NCBI GenBank assembly: GCA_003260075.1
Contig: QLIY01000879.1
Span: forward strand, 1-64,000
Origin: Phallusia mammillata
Taxonomy: Eukaryota > Chordata > Ascidiacea > Phlebobranchia > Ascidiidae
Length of the DNA: 64,000 bases
Direction of reading: 5' to 3'
In this document: piece after piece, positions 54,365 to 64,000 of the stretch
Layout of the letters: each line of letters starts with the position of its first letter
How positions within the stretch are numbered: position 1 is the stretch's first letter
The notes under the pieces: model-generated
Seen by the model: only the letters and a program-made list of their open reading frames with translations
Database searches by the model: none
Told to the model about the DNA's origin: nothing
Program-made: the position numbers and the translations under genes

Positions 54365-54505
54365 GTTGTTTATGGAGCTCATACAGTTAACCATAGCGCT
54401 TGTTTCATACACGTCTTTGCAAGCTGAAAGCTGGTTTCCTAACGAGCTTCGTGCAGTCAACCATAGCATTTGTTACATACACAACAACTTTACACATTGA
54501 TAGTA
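54365..54505 (+). repeat. 70-bp repeat, two units
   Basis: CTCATACAGTTAACCATAGC and GAGCTTCGTGCAGTCAACC 70 bp apart. Confidence 0.75.
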
Positions 54506-54739
54506 GGTTAATTATCGTTTATTATGTAAAACACACAAAAAAAACTGTGCAAACAGTTTAAAAATGAACTTTACTGCTTATTGGCCTTTTATCTGCAATC
54601 ATAAAATCATTACAAAATTACAACATTATTGATTGATCACACATATAGAAACACAATGATGCAATAAAATTTATAAGGTGTCTGGCTGGCGAAAAATGGA
54701 AAAAATATTTACATTCTAAGATTAAAAAAACCCTCGATA

Positions 54740-55070
54740 GGCTCCTATTGTTGGTACGAAGCCCACCGCTGGCTAGATTTTTATAGCCTATATGCATTGG
54801 TGGGATTCAAATTTTTTGTCAATCGGTTCTGTCACGAAAGTCAAATCGGTTCTGTCACGAAAGTACAAAAAATCCAGTGACAGTAACCAGTAACGCTAAC
54901 CGGTTTGCTAAACTCATAAAATTTGGTAAGACGGTTCTATATAACCGGTGCGAACCGTCCCACCATTGGCTATGCCTTGCCATATGTAGCAAAGCTTGGG
55001 AAACTGGATTGATTTTGTATGACGTGTTCAATGGGCCTGGTGTACTATCATTAACTATTTACATTTTTAC
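54740..55070 (+). mobile_element. SINE with a MITE nested in it
   Basis: SINE halves (GGTACGAAGCCCACCGC TGGCTAGATTTT and TGCCTTGCCATATG ... GGGCCTGGTGTACTATCATT) surround a CAGTGGTGGGATTCA-family MITE at 54795-54968, so the MITE is younger. Confidence 0.7.
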
Positions 55071-55089
55071 AGTCACTGCATAATTTTGT

Positions 55090-56780
55090 CTATTCCTCGT
55101 TGTCAATTTCTTTTTCGTCGTCTTCCATATCTCGGATAATTTCGAACACCATCTTAGCTTCTCCGTCATTGTAGACAAGTTTTTCTCTGCAGTCGATCCC
55201 ACCACGACAGTAGAGACAAATTCCTTTGTCTGTTAAATCATATTAAATAAGGTTAAACGTTTGTGCTCGCCCAAATATAAATAATGGTCCTAGCTGCAGT
55301 GCCGAATACAATACTAACATAAAAATAACACATTTATGTCTTGATCAAATTAAACGAGCTTCAAATACAGTCAATTATAGTGTTTATTCCATGCACGACT
55401 TCGCAAGCTTAAAGCGGGTTTCCTTACGAGCTTCGTGCAGTCAACTATAGCGCTTATTACATGTACGACTTTGCAAGCTTAAAGCGGGTTTCCTTACGAG
55501 CTTCGTGCAGTCAACCATAGCGCTTGTTACATGCACGACTTTGCACACGTTAAGTTAGTTAGGCAGAAATACAGATAATTAAAAAGAAATAAAAAGACAA
55601 GAGAGAATAAGCGGCAGAGTGAAAAGGGGTAGAGAAGGAGAGAAAGAGAGAAGTAGGGAAGAAAAAATGGAGAAAAGGAAAGAACGATAGGAGAAGAGAA
55701 GGGGGGGAGGGGGGGGGGAGAGGGAAGTAAACAAAAGAGAAAAGGGAAAAAAGGAAGGAAAGAGAGGAGTAGAGAAGGGGAAGAGAAGTAAAAAAGGAGA
55801 GTAAGAGAAAAAGAGAGAAGGGAAGCACGAGGGAATGACGGAAAGAGAACAAAAACAAGAGAATTCTACCGCTGAATTTATGCTAAATAAAACGCAACTT
55901 AACAAAGTCAAATTTACCATTCAGACGCTCTTAAGAGCAATGAAACCAAAAACAACTTACAAAGGTAAATGTCGGGGCATTGTGCGATGACAAATGAACC
56001 GGTTTCATTTCTCCTACAGAAGTGTACACAGAAGAGCTGAAAAAAGAAATTACACAACAGTGCCACGTATAATGTTTATGACGTCATACTTTTTTGATAG
56101 TGACGTAACTGATTTTGGTCCCAAAATAATTATCAATTTTTAAGTATTTTATTGAAATACTGTACGCATTTTATTCAAATTCATGTATTTTTATTAATAA
56201 GTTATAGCACAGTTAAACAAGGTTTTGGCAGAACAATAAATAAATAAATGAAAAAACAAACACTCACCCTTAACATTTCGGTGGCATTTGCTGTAAGTGC
56301 TAAAAAAAACGGTAATGCTGGTTTAACTTTTAAATGCAAACTCTTTTCAAATTGTACATTTTTTAACCACATCAGAACTTTTGATATTTAAGGTTGTTAA
56401 TTTCTTAATTGTTTGCTAAAAATACATTTTTGATTTCAAAATAATTTGCCTTTAGTGCTTAAAATGAGTGAGAGTCAAAAAGCAATATTTGGGTTAAATT
56501 GTTACCTTTTACCCCACTGACTGAAACATTATAGTTATCACGTCATTATTTCATTATGCTCAGTTTAACCGGAATTTAAATTTTATGACGTCGTAAACAA
56601 AACATATTAATGAATGACATTTAATATGCAAATGTTTAAACGCATTATTGCAAAAAAATCAATTAAAAAAATATTGGCGTATTTTGCAGTTATTAAGGAA
56701 ATGATTTAAAGCAAACAATCCTACTTACTATTTGAGTAAACTCCTGTAACGAGCATCAGCATGCAAAACACTAATATCAT
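55090..56780 (-). CDS. Small secreted six-cysteine peptide, paralogue 3
   Basis: Four exons (56729-56780, 56268-56299, 55961-56036, 55090-55229) give 99 residues, intron phases 1, 0, 1. Signal peptide MILVFCMLMLVTGVYS; then a short linker with an N-glycosylation sequon (NAT). Cysteines at 31, 35, 48, 58, 61 and 67: C-x3-C-x12-C-P-x8-C-x2-C-x5-C. After the last cysteine it has an acidic tail (DMEDDEKEIDNEE) that the tandem pair lacks. Exon order and phases match the other four genes, so common descent is clear despite low sequence identity. A polypurine tract and 70-bp repeats occupy intron 3. Family and function not recognised. Confidence 0.85.
55340..55555 (+). repeat. 70-bp repeat, three units, in peptide-3 intron 3
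   Basis: GCTTCGTGCAGTCAAC words at 55430 and 55500, exactly 70 bp apart, and an older unit before them. Confidence 0.85.
55575..55865 (+). repeat. Polypurine tract of about 290 bp
   Basis: Almost all A and G on the plus strand, with short AGAGA/GGGAAG variations and a G-rich core at 55698-55722. Strand-asymmetric purine tracts of this size can form triplex DNA. Open frames on the other strand are serine/phenylalanine/leucine strings and spurious. Confidence 0.85.
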
Positions 56781-57835
56781 CTTGATTTTTCAGTTTCACC
56801 CTCAAAATAATTTGCTAAAATGCAACTGCAAAGCGTTATGTTGCTTCTGCTAATAAACTTTAGCATGATTATCACGTTTTCTATAAAGCATCAACTATAG
56901 ACCACTTCCAAAACGTGCATTAATTAACATAGACCGGATCTTGAGGCCCCGCTGGCAATTTCGGCGCCTTAGAACAACAGGGATAATGTATTGACGCAAT
57001 TCACGGCGTGGTATTTAATGATCGTGCGCTATTCTTACGCCGCGTGCCCATGTTATGACTTATAGCTACGGACGCTCTGCGGGAATTTTCTATTGTTGGA
57101 ATTCCTCGTTAAGGGAAGTTTCGTTCCTTCGTTCGTTCGTTGTTTAATTTAGTTCCTTTTTTAAATAGATCTATGCTGTTTAGAAATTTAGGGTTAGTGC
57201 TCCTAACGGTCGTAATATGATATGAAATAAATACCGTGTAAGACCAACAATTTTTGCATAATGAAAAGATGTGATTGCATACATAATAAAAATGGTTTTA
57301 GAAAATACTGAACATGCGTTTCGTCAACCAGGTTGCTTATTCAACAAATTTGTCGTTCAACTGGTGTAATGCTAAACAAACTACGAGTTTTTGTGAGAAC
57401 TTTTTTTGCTGAAGTTTCACCCACCAGAACGGTAGGGCTTCGTTAGAGCAATGAGTAAAGTATTTGCGAAAACACAATGTATTAGAACTTTGAAAGTTGC
57501 CTTAATTCCAACTCTAATGTCGGTCTCTATTCGCAATGGTGGCAAAACTTAAGGCCCGTTTACCGCGACATATACCGTCTAACTTCCCCACCAACTATCG
57601 AAAATTAGTCATGCACTGTTGTATTGTAGCTCACTTAACTCTTCACGAAAAGCCTTTGTTCTTGTGTAACAATTTTCATCATATCACGTTGCACTTGTGC
57701 GTTTTCGTGTTTCAGTTTAACGAACTAATATTTTTAAAGAAACAATTTGTTTACTGTGTTTTTCAATGTTTTTTTCTGGTAAAACATTTTTTATTTCGTG
57801 ATACAATTTCCTTTCCATTTAATCCTATCATATAA
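56781..57835. other. Gene-free stretch
   Basis: Upstream of peptide gene 3. No exon or complete element recognised. The 99-codon open frame at 57536-57835 has no recognisable content. Confidence 0.5.
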
Positions 57836-57837
57836 AA

Positions 57838-58015
57838 ACCGCAGGCTAGATTTTTCTAGCCTGTGCCTTGCCATATGGGAATGTTTGGGAGACCAACTGA
57901 TTCGGTACACGCCTTTAATATGCCTGGCGTACTATGATTTATCGATATGTATGCCGTGATCGCTGGTCTGCATCGACGGGCTGATCCCAGTATGAATATG
58001 TTCATCTTATCATTT
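57838..58015 (+). mobile_element. SINE, body and tail
   Basis: TAGCCTGTGCCTTGCCATAT, CAACTGATTCGGTACACGCC, TGGCGTACTATGATTT, GCCGTGATCGCTGGTCTGCA, GGGCTGATCCCAGT. The tRNA-like head is missing. Confidence 0.75.
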
Positions 58016-58164
58016 GGACCGCACAACATTGAAACAATTAATTTTCTTGTTTTGACTTCTTTCGACACAATTCAAAGCAAAACAAAAACAAATTACACTA
58101 AAATGCTTTTTACATCACAACAATTTAAAGCCGCTTAAGAAGCAAACGATACATATATACATAC

Positions 58165-58615
58165 ATATACTGTAGGAGATCGGCAACCTTTTTTGTACTG
58201 CGGACCATTTTTGAAACTGAAATTTTTTCGCGGACCGGCCCTCAAAACGCTACAAATATTTAGCAATTAAAACGTCTAAATTAGTTTATTATCCCGGGGC
58301 ATGGGCGCCGGCACGTAGGGGCAAGAGGGGGCACTTGCCACCCCTTGGAATTTTAATGTTTTTTAAAATTAACATATTTCGCATGGCTGTATGGGGATTT
58401 TTACATCCTGGACCCAATTTTACAGCATATATTTTATGCCTATGTGTACATAATTACATAGTATAGTAATCTATCCATGTAAGTATATGTGTTTATCAAA
58501 ATGTGCCCCCCTCTGGAAATTTTTCTGCCGGCGCCCATGTCCCGGGGATACATGGGCAAAATGTTTACAAAAAATTAACCTGAAAAAGTATGCGGCACCG
58601 GCGGTGGCCGACAAT
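58165..58615 (+). mobile_element. hAT-like element with a second element nested inside
   Basis: Outer ends GATCGGCAACC and GGTGGCCGAC. Inside, 58293-58547 has near-perfect inverted ends GGGGCATGGGCGCCGGCA / TGCCGGCGCCCATGTCCC. Confidence 0.6.
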
Positions 58616-58642
58616 TGCTGTAGTTTATAACAAAAATACAAA

Positions 58643-59345
58643 TTAGTTTATTTGTTTCTTTTTCTCGTCGTGGACAATTTTCCACAAAATCACTTCGTCT
58701 CCCTGATGAGGATCCGTTTTTTCGTAACAATGGACTCCGATACGGCAGTAGATACAGAAGATACTACCTATTAAAAGACAAAGAAATGATAAAGTCTTAA
58801 TTAAATTTAAGACTGTACATATTATTGGAGAAGGGCTTCTTAAAATCGAGAAAACATTTCTAAAAATTTGATTTTATTTGACTAAGTCAGAATGAAGAAA
58901 AAAAAACGCTTTGTCCAGAAAAAATACTCGAGTCATTGTAAAAACAAACTCGAATTGTTTTGAAATGATTACTCGAATAAATAATAACATTTTAGAAACT
59001 CGATTCTATAAAATACTCGGTTTAACTCGCAACCAACGAAACATTACTCGACTGTACTCAGGTTAGGTTGCCAATTTACGTTTTTTACTCGAAAAATACT
59101 CTGGTTGATTTATAGTTGTAACACTAATGGACTTTAAAGGTAAAAAATCTCCTCGAATATCCTAATTGAACAGAAAATACTCTTAATGACTCGTGTCACT
59201 TTAAAAGTCACTCAAAAATCGAGTTGTATTTTCTGAACTAACATTAGTGCGTATTTCCAGCGAAATAATGACTCGAGTTTCCGTGGGTTACTCAATAAAA
59301 TGCTTAATAAATGAGTCAAGTCACCAAATCAACAATGACTCAGCA

Positions 59346-59429
<84 letters not shown>

Positions 59430-59748
59430 ATTTACTTGTTATGTCAAAGTGAAATACAAAAGCAGACAGAAAAGTTAGATCTGCTTCTTTTAGGACTATA
59501 ACACATAACATACTAAAAACAACAACGTATTATGTGACATCTAACAGATTAGGTTGAGAGTGGCTTTCAGCCTGTTATTCCCAACAAAGTACACTAGCCA
59601 ACACGGCCTATGTCTTGTCACTAGCTGCACAGATGAGACCTTACAGGTCGAAACATGGTACACTGTCTGTAGCTTACTTATCATTTGATGATTTGGTGTC
59701 GTTATGTGATAGCCTTAATTATATCAAACGGTATATTTGGTGTCTTTA

Positions 59749-59805
<57 letters not shown>

Positions 59806-60941
59806 TTAAAATATGAATTCGTATTTTGCTTGTCGCGCAAAAAAATTTGCTTGGTGCTCTTGGGTTGCTACCCGCTCCGAAGGTTGATTAATTTCGTAGG
59901 TTCGAATCCCACGAAAGGTGGAAATGTTTTAACTTACCTGGAAGAGCGGTCGGACAATATTCTCCGTAGATGTAATGGTCGGCAGCATTTTTCAGGCAAT
60001 AATATCCGCAAATCACCTGGAAATATTATAACGAGACACTCATATAATTCACAGTAAGTTTCTGAAAGTGTTGTACTGGTTTAAAGACAGTCCCCAAAAT
60101 AAGTGACAATTGATCAAATTAACTCACTTGGTTCCTATAGCTTTATTAGGCCATTTTTCACATTTAGATTTAGGCGACACATAAATATAGCTTTGTGCCA
60201 ATGCTTTTTATAAAGCTCTGGGTATTTCGAATTAATCTAAACCCGAAAAAAAATTGGATTGGCTATTTTAATCCTACGTTCCACAATTATCAACTGACAG
60301 ACTTAATATAATAACACTACATTTAGTTTAAAACTTAAAGAGTTATTTTTGCCAGTTGTGTTTCAGCAAGTTTCGTCACATTTATGTACACATGCATACA
60401 AAACTACAATTGTGCTTGTTTTTACTGACTTACCCTTAGTGCTGTATTTTCACCAGCAGTTGAAACTAAAAACAAAAAGTATTTGCAAATTAAGATAGGT
60501 AAAGAAAATATTTTGGTGTTTGCATGGTTAATGTTTCTTAGGGATTCTAGCCATAAATAACTACGTTGCCTAAAAAGTTAATATCGACTTGATATAGTCT
60601 ACATAGATTGAACTATAGTGCCCAGTAAAGAGCATTTGCGGCATCTTTACATTCAAATATGTTGTTCAAGTATATTTGTAACCTATAATAATTGATATTT
60701 TGTACACATTTATCTATTTAAAACCTATGGCGTGCAACCAAAATAAGGTATAATGAACTTTTAATATCTTTAACAAAATGAATTAAAATTCATTGGCAAA
60801 GCAAATTTTTAAGTCATAAACATTTTTACCCATTTTTAAGTATCGATATTTATTGGAAAATTCCAGCAAAATAAATTGATGCGTAAATCGTCTACCTGCA
60901 ACAGAAGCACACAAAAATACCAGAATCCAAATTATCTTCAT
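58643..60941 (-). CDS. Small secreted six-cysteine peptide, paralogue 4
   Basis: Four exons (60896-60941, 60434-60465, 59938-60016, 58643-58767) give 93 residues with intron phases 1, 0, 1. Signal peptide MKIIWILVFLCASVAG; linker VSTAGENTALR parallels TLTANATEMLR of paralogue 3. Cysteines at 29, 33, 47, 57, 60 and 66: C-x3-C-x13-C-P-x8-C-x2-C-x5-C. A charged tail ends HDEKKKQIN. Intron 3 holds two long C runs, a retrozyme-like relic and a tRNA-like SINE remnant. This is the clearest sister of paralogue 3 (SIFCIYCRIGVHCYEK versus GICLYCRGGIDCREK). Function not recognised. Confidence 0.85.
59348..59429 (+). repeat. 82-base C run
   Basis: In intron 3 of peptide gene 4. Same class as the G runs, on the other strand. 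Confidence 0.9.
59530..59680 (+). mobile_element. Retrozyme-like relic, copy 2
   Basis: Partial unit (CCTGTTATTCCCAACAAAG, CACGGCC, CTTGTCACTAGCTGCA) then a decayed hammerhead: CAGATGA for CTGATGA, GACCT/AGGTC stem II, GAAAC, CACTGTC, TGTAGCTT. Stem I AGCTGCA/TGTAGCT still pairs with one G-U. Confidence 0.7.
59752..59803 (+). repeat. 52-base C run
   Basis: In intron 3 of peptide gene 4. Confidence 0.9.
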
Positions 60942-61491
60942 TTTCCAAGATTCGTCTTAACAAGTCAAACACTGTACAGCTTCTAGTTCAAACAACTTTT
61001 TTCTGAACTTTCTTTTAAGCTTCTTATACCAGCTTGGTACGTTCAAAACAAAGCAACCGAAAATTGATAGTTTGTATATATAAGTTGGTTATAAAAGCAA
61101 ACCAGTAGGCTTCGGAAATCTTGTGATTCAATCTATAGAGGAAATTGTCCTATACGTCACAATAGCGCATCCGCAGTGAAAACTTCAATACTATGAAAGT
61201 GCTGTGACGCATTATATACGAATTAGAGCCATGATCGCAGCGTTATTTATACGGCACAAGTCGTGGTGTGACTTATATTCACGGACGGTTTCCTCTAAAT
61301 AAAGCGTTGTCTTGTTATATTTGCTGAATACTTTCTGGGATGGACTAGGTACGTTTTTTTGTAACACATGACTTGTTTTATCCTATCTCTTTTGAGAGAA
61401 AAGGGACTGTTACAAATTTTTTCTCATTCTTTCCATTATTATTTTTGCTCTTTTGTTTTTTATTTGTTTGTGTCTTCCTTCGGATCTTAAC

Positions 61492-61641
61492 CAGTGGTGG
61501 GATTCAGCCGGTTCGCACCGGAGATCTGCGAACCGGTTAGCATTACTGGTTACTGTCAGTGGACTTTTTGTAACATAACCAGCTGAAAAATATGACTTTT
61601 GTGATAGAACCGACTGACAAAAAATTTGAATCCCACACCTG
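61492..61641 (+). mobile_element. MITE, CAGTGGTGGGATTCA family, shortened
   Basis: CAGTGGTGGGATTCAGCCGG ... TTTGAATCCCACACCTG; part of the middle is lost. Confidence 0.75.
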
Positions 61642-62100
61642 ACCCTAACCTTTTTCCTATCATAGTCCAAATGCGCCAACCTCACCCTATAATGCGAGTC
61701 CCTGTCACATAACGCGTTTACCATCGTTCCACCGATTGTGCCCTCTATTTTGTCGCGCTTTTTAACATCTCAACATTGCGCAGCTATTTCCGGCTTGGTG
61801 AATATTTTAGCGCAATTGTGCTGCCACGATTTTGTCCGGAAAAATAAACTTAACTTAACTCAACACGGGTGGTTAGATTCTGGGGCTTTCACGACTGGTC
61901 CCGCCAAAGTCTGGTGAGATCCTGCCGCATTAAGCTTCATAATACGGTGTAGCTGCAGCGCGTTTTAGTCATGATGCACCAATTGAGCCACCACTGTTTT
62001 ACGCTCCATAACGTTTCAAAGTTACGCAGCTATTTCCGCTTGGTGATTGTTTAAGTGCTTTTGTGTCGCTATGTTTTCTTTCATCAAGTGAAATGAACTC
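61640..62100 (+). repeat. Dispersed repeat F, two copies in tandem
   Basis: ATTGTGCC, TGTCGCGCTTTTTAAC, TTTCCGGCTTGGTGAATA, AAATAAACTTAACTTAACTC, then a second set starting ACACGGGTGGTTAGATTC. Confidence 0.6.
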
Positions 62101-62214
62101 AATAAAATTTTGTATACAATTTTAAGTTTAATTTTTTTCTGAATTGGTGAAAATATATTTTTTTTAATTACGTGTGGCGATTGCATTAAACACAATATCC
62201 CATTTTTTGTCAGT

Positions 62215-63802
62215 CTAGCTTTGTTGTTTAGTTGTGCTTAGTGGTGATCCTGGTCCACAAAGATTAAAAGTTGTGCAAATCAGGCACATTTTTTTCTCTG
62301 TAACAAAAAATGAAGGACATTTTTGAAATGATTGCAGCAGCAAAATAATAGGTACTTACGTGTTGTTGATAGTTCTGAGCAATTGTCCAGACAAAGTAAG
62401 GCACAGGCCTCCTACAAACACAGAAATACTTAGTAGGCAAATCCAACAAGTATAATTTTACTACGCCTTGTCTTAACGGTTAGCACAATTAGCTAACAAC
62501 CGTGAGAATCATGGTTCAAATCCCACGGTTTTCCATGAGGTAAGGTGTTCTGCGAAGTTTGGTTTAAAGTGGGAGCCGAGTTTTAACTAGTGATGCACCG
62601 AAGTTTCGGTTGGCTGAAACATTTCGCCTGAATACGCTATTTTCTAATGTTTCGGTTTCGGCCCGGAACTTTTTGATTGCATGTAATTATTGCATAAACT
62701 ATCATTTTGGCCCATACGAAACATCTTAAATTTACTATTTGTGGTGTCTATAAAATACGAGCCACGTTGTCTGCAAAATATTACAAGTTTAGTAAAACTT
62801 CCGCATGTAAAAGTGATTTTGGTTGGTCATAATTGAGTTTACTTACATCACAACACAGGTTCAGTTGAAAACGTCCATAAAAAAGGGATTTAAGGTTCGG
62901 CCTGATTCGACCGAAATTATTCGGTTTCGGCCCGAACCTTTTTAGGCGGGTTCGGTGCATCACTAGTTTTGACCTTACGTCGTATATTGCACTGTGTAGA
63001 TATGGGTTTGTTGCATACAACCGTACATGGTAGAGATTATAATGTAAGCTTATTTGTCACTTTGGGCTATTCGATTCACTAAGCTTTTGGTGGGGGCCCA
63101 TATCCTTAAGTTTAGGGCAAAACAGTTGGACTGACTTACAGCTGTAGTGCAGTGCAGCCTTATTGGCCTATTTGTAAGTTTGTGCTTTCAAATTAAGTCC
63201 ATTAATTCTAATACCATCACTCGAACAATACCTCATACAAAAGCATCAAGTCAATATGCGATGAGTAAGCTACAAACAGTGTACACTGCAGCTGGTGATA
63301 AGACAAAGGCCGTATTGGCCAGTATAGCCATTAACGGCACTCCAGTTTGTTGGGAGTAACCGGCAAACAGTGCCTCGACAAATTTTGTTCAATGCCACAA
63401 CATGGCATAAATCGCAACAGAAACTGGTTCGCAATAGCCAGGAAACTACTTGGGAACCAATGTTGTATGTCTAAACTAGCCCATACGGCTGATCTCTTGT
63501 CACCATCTGTACTAATGAGACCTTATAGTTCAAAACAGTGTGCACTGTCTTACGTATCTACTAACTAGATCTGACATTTAGGCATATTTTAAGGCTCCTT
63601 CTGTATTCAATTTACGAGAACAGGATAACTTTGTCACGCTGTTATTCTTTTGGTTTAAACGACTTGTCCTACAGTTACATTTCGTATAGTTTATTACTGG
63701 GAGTATATGATGTTCTTTACTTACCTTAAGGGTTTTTACTTTCTGTTGACTTGACAAGGAAAATAGACTTAAAATAATCAACAATAAAACTATCTTCTTC
63801 AT
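62215..63802 (-). CDS. Small secreted six-cysteine peptide, paralogue 5 (shortest)
   Basis: Three exons (63725-63802, 62360-62411, 62215-62297) give 70 residues. The first exon is 78 bp, exactly the sum of exons 1 and 2 in paralogue 4, so the phase-1 intron is absent here; the remaining introns keep phases 0 and 1. Signal peptide MKKIVLLLIILSLFSLSS. Cysteines at 29, 33, 37, 48, 51 and 57: C-x3-C-x3-C ... C-x2-C-x5-C (MCLICTTFNLC). The third cysteine sits much closer to the second than in the relatives. An alternative acceptor 17 nt upstream of exon 2 opens another frame but breaks the conserved exit phase, so I reject it. A hAT element lies in the long intron. Confidence 0.78.
62460..62545 (+). 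mobile_element. tRNA-like SINE head (third type)
   Basis: TCTTAACGGTTAGCACAATT, then ATGGTTCAAATCCCACGG: tRNA-like boxes without a proper cloverleaf. In peptide-5 intron 1. Confidence 0.45.
62588..62965 (+). mobile_element. hAT-type element (TAGTGATGCACCGAA ends)
   Basis: Inverted ends TAGTGATGCACCGAAG ... GGTTCGGTGCATCACTA; flanks GTTTTAAC and GTTTTGAC form an 8-bp target duplication with one mismatch. Confidence 0.88.
63250..63560. mobile_element. Retrozyme-like relic, copy 3, inverted halves
   Basis: 63250-63450 is in minus orientation (TCCCAACAAACTGGAGTGCCG, ATCACCAGCTGCA, CACTGTTTGTAGC; the CTGATGA to GAAAC part is deleted). From about 63455 it switches to plus (CTGATCTCTTGTCACC, CTAATGAGACCTTATAGTTC, AAAAC, AGTGTGCACTGTC). 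Core bases G5 and G12 are mutated to A, so the plus hammerhead is dead. Confidence 0.65.
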
Positions 63803-64000
63803 TGTTGCTTTCTGCTGAGACAAAACTAAATTGAGTCTATTAACAAGACTCTATCGCTTCAGCTTAAACACATGTAGACTGATAAGAAATCTGTGTGATA
63901 TCACAAATGGTAAATATTGCGTTATTTGTTGACAGCATGGTAAACATCGAGTAGACCTATTGACTTAAATGTATGCACAGAAACATAAAAATGCATGATA
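63803..64000. other. Right edge, upstream of peptide gene 5
   Basis: No further feature recognised. Confidence 0.5.

Larger units (their letters stand above)
60942..62214. other. Gene-free stretch with repeats
   Basis: Holds a MITE (61492-61641) and two repeat F copies (61640-61865, 61860-62100). No exon seen. Confidence 0.55.

Noticed and set aside
55559-55920. Serine/leucine/phenylalanine-rich frames on the minus strand
   Set aside because: Product of the polypurine tract; no start context, splice sites or conservation.
56960-57010. Homing-endonuclease-like word ACAGGGATAAT
   Set aside because: Only a partial match with no associated gene; expected by chance.
57536-57835. A 99-codon open frame
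   Set aside because: No domain, signal or splice partner; composition like surrounding non-coding DNA.
62411-62428. Alternative acceptor for peptide gene 5 giving a frame with FCVCRRP
   Set aside because: It resembles paralogue 3 locally, but exits in phase 0, which cannot join the last exon in the frame containing C-x2-C-x5-C; the acceptor's pyrimidine tract is also weaker.

Overview
This window looks like nuclear DNA of an invertebrate chordate, most likely an ascidian tunicate of the Ciona type. The evidence is a set of clearly metazoan orthologues with chordate-like sequence (RNF7/RBX2, B3GLCT, XPA, MED17, DCPS, LNPK, RPL19, tropomyosin), short AT-rich introns with GT-AG borders, several genes reduced to one coding exon, acceptor-like sites just upstream of ATGs without a visible upstream exon (as expected where spliced-leader trans-splicing is common), and a dense load of short hAT-type elements and tRNA-derived SINEs. 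The species assignment is inference.

Layout. 1-830 (-): 5' end of a secreted LDL-receptor class A repeat protein. 831-4696: no gene, two 55-base G runs. 4697-6489 (-): RNF7. 7030-8511 (-): B3GLCT in one coding exon. 8512-10859: SINEs and a Ty3-type gag fragment. 10860-15949 (-): XPA, five exons, introns packed with transposons. 16901-18898 (-): MED17, one exon. 20209-21198 (+): DCPS, one exon. 21947-31550 (+): LNPK, eleven exons, introns full of mobile elements. 33185-37258 (-): RPL19, six exons with a 5' TOP tract. 38880-42649 (+): tropomyosin, eight exons, with a tRNA-Leu(CAG) antisense in an intron. About 42480-52160: a tandem duplication of roughly 4.8-5 kb carrying the tropomyosin last exon, a CRE-like cluster, one small secreted-peptide gene and a 70-bp tandem repeat. 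52160-64000: three more secreted-peptide genes among retrozyme-like relics, SINEs and hAT elements.

Two things stand out biologically. First, five minus-strand paralogues (43228-45317, 48020-50345, 55090-56780, 58643-60941, 62215-63802) encode tiny secreted proteins (70-99 residues) with one six-cysteine skeleton (C-x3-C ... C ... C-x2-C-x5-C) and conserved intron phases 1-0-1. I do not recognise the family. Second, short repeats at 53194-53550, 59530-59680, 63250-63560 and 14311-14345 carry a type I hammerhead ribozyme core, in one place as two hammerheads about 300 nt apart, which is the architecture of metazoan retrozymes.

A caution on quality: long G or C runs replace or interrupt real sequence wherever a second copy allows comparison (a tropomyosin exon, a hAT-type MITE, the tandem duplication, a hAT element), and the three single N bases each sit between direct duplications. 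Both look like assembly seams, so the apparent frameshift in tropomyosin is probably not biological.
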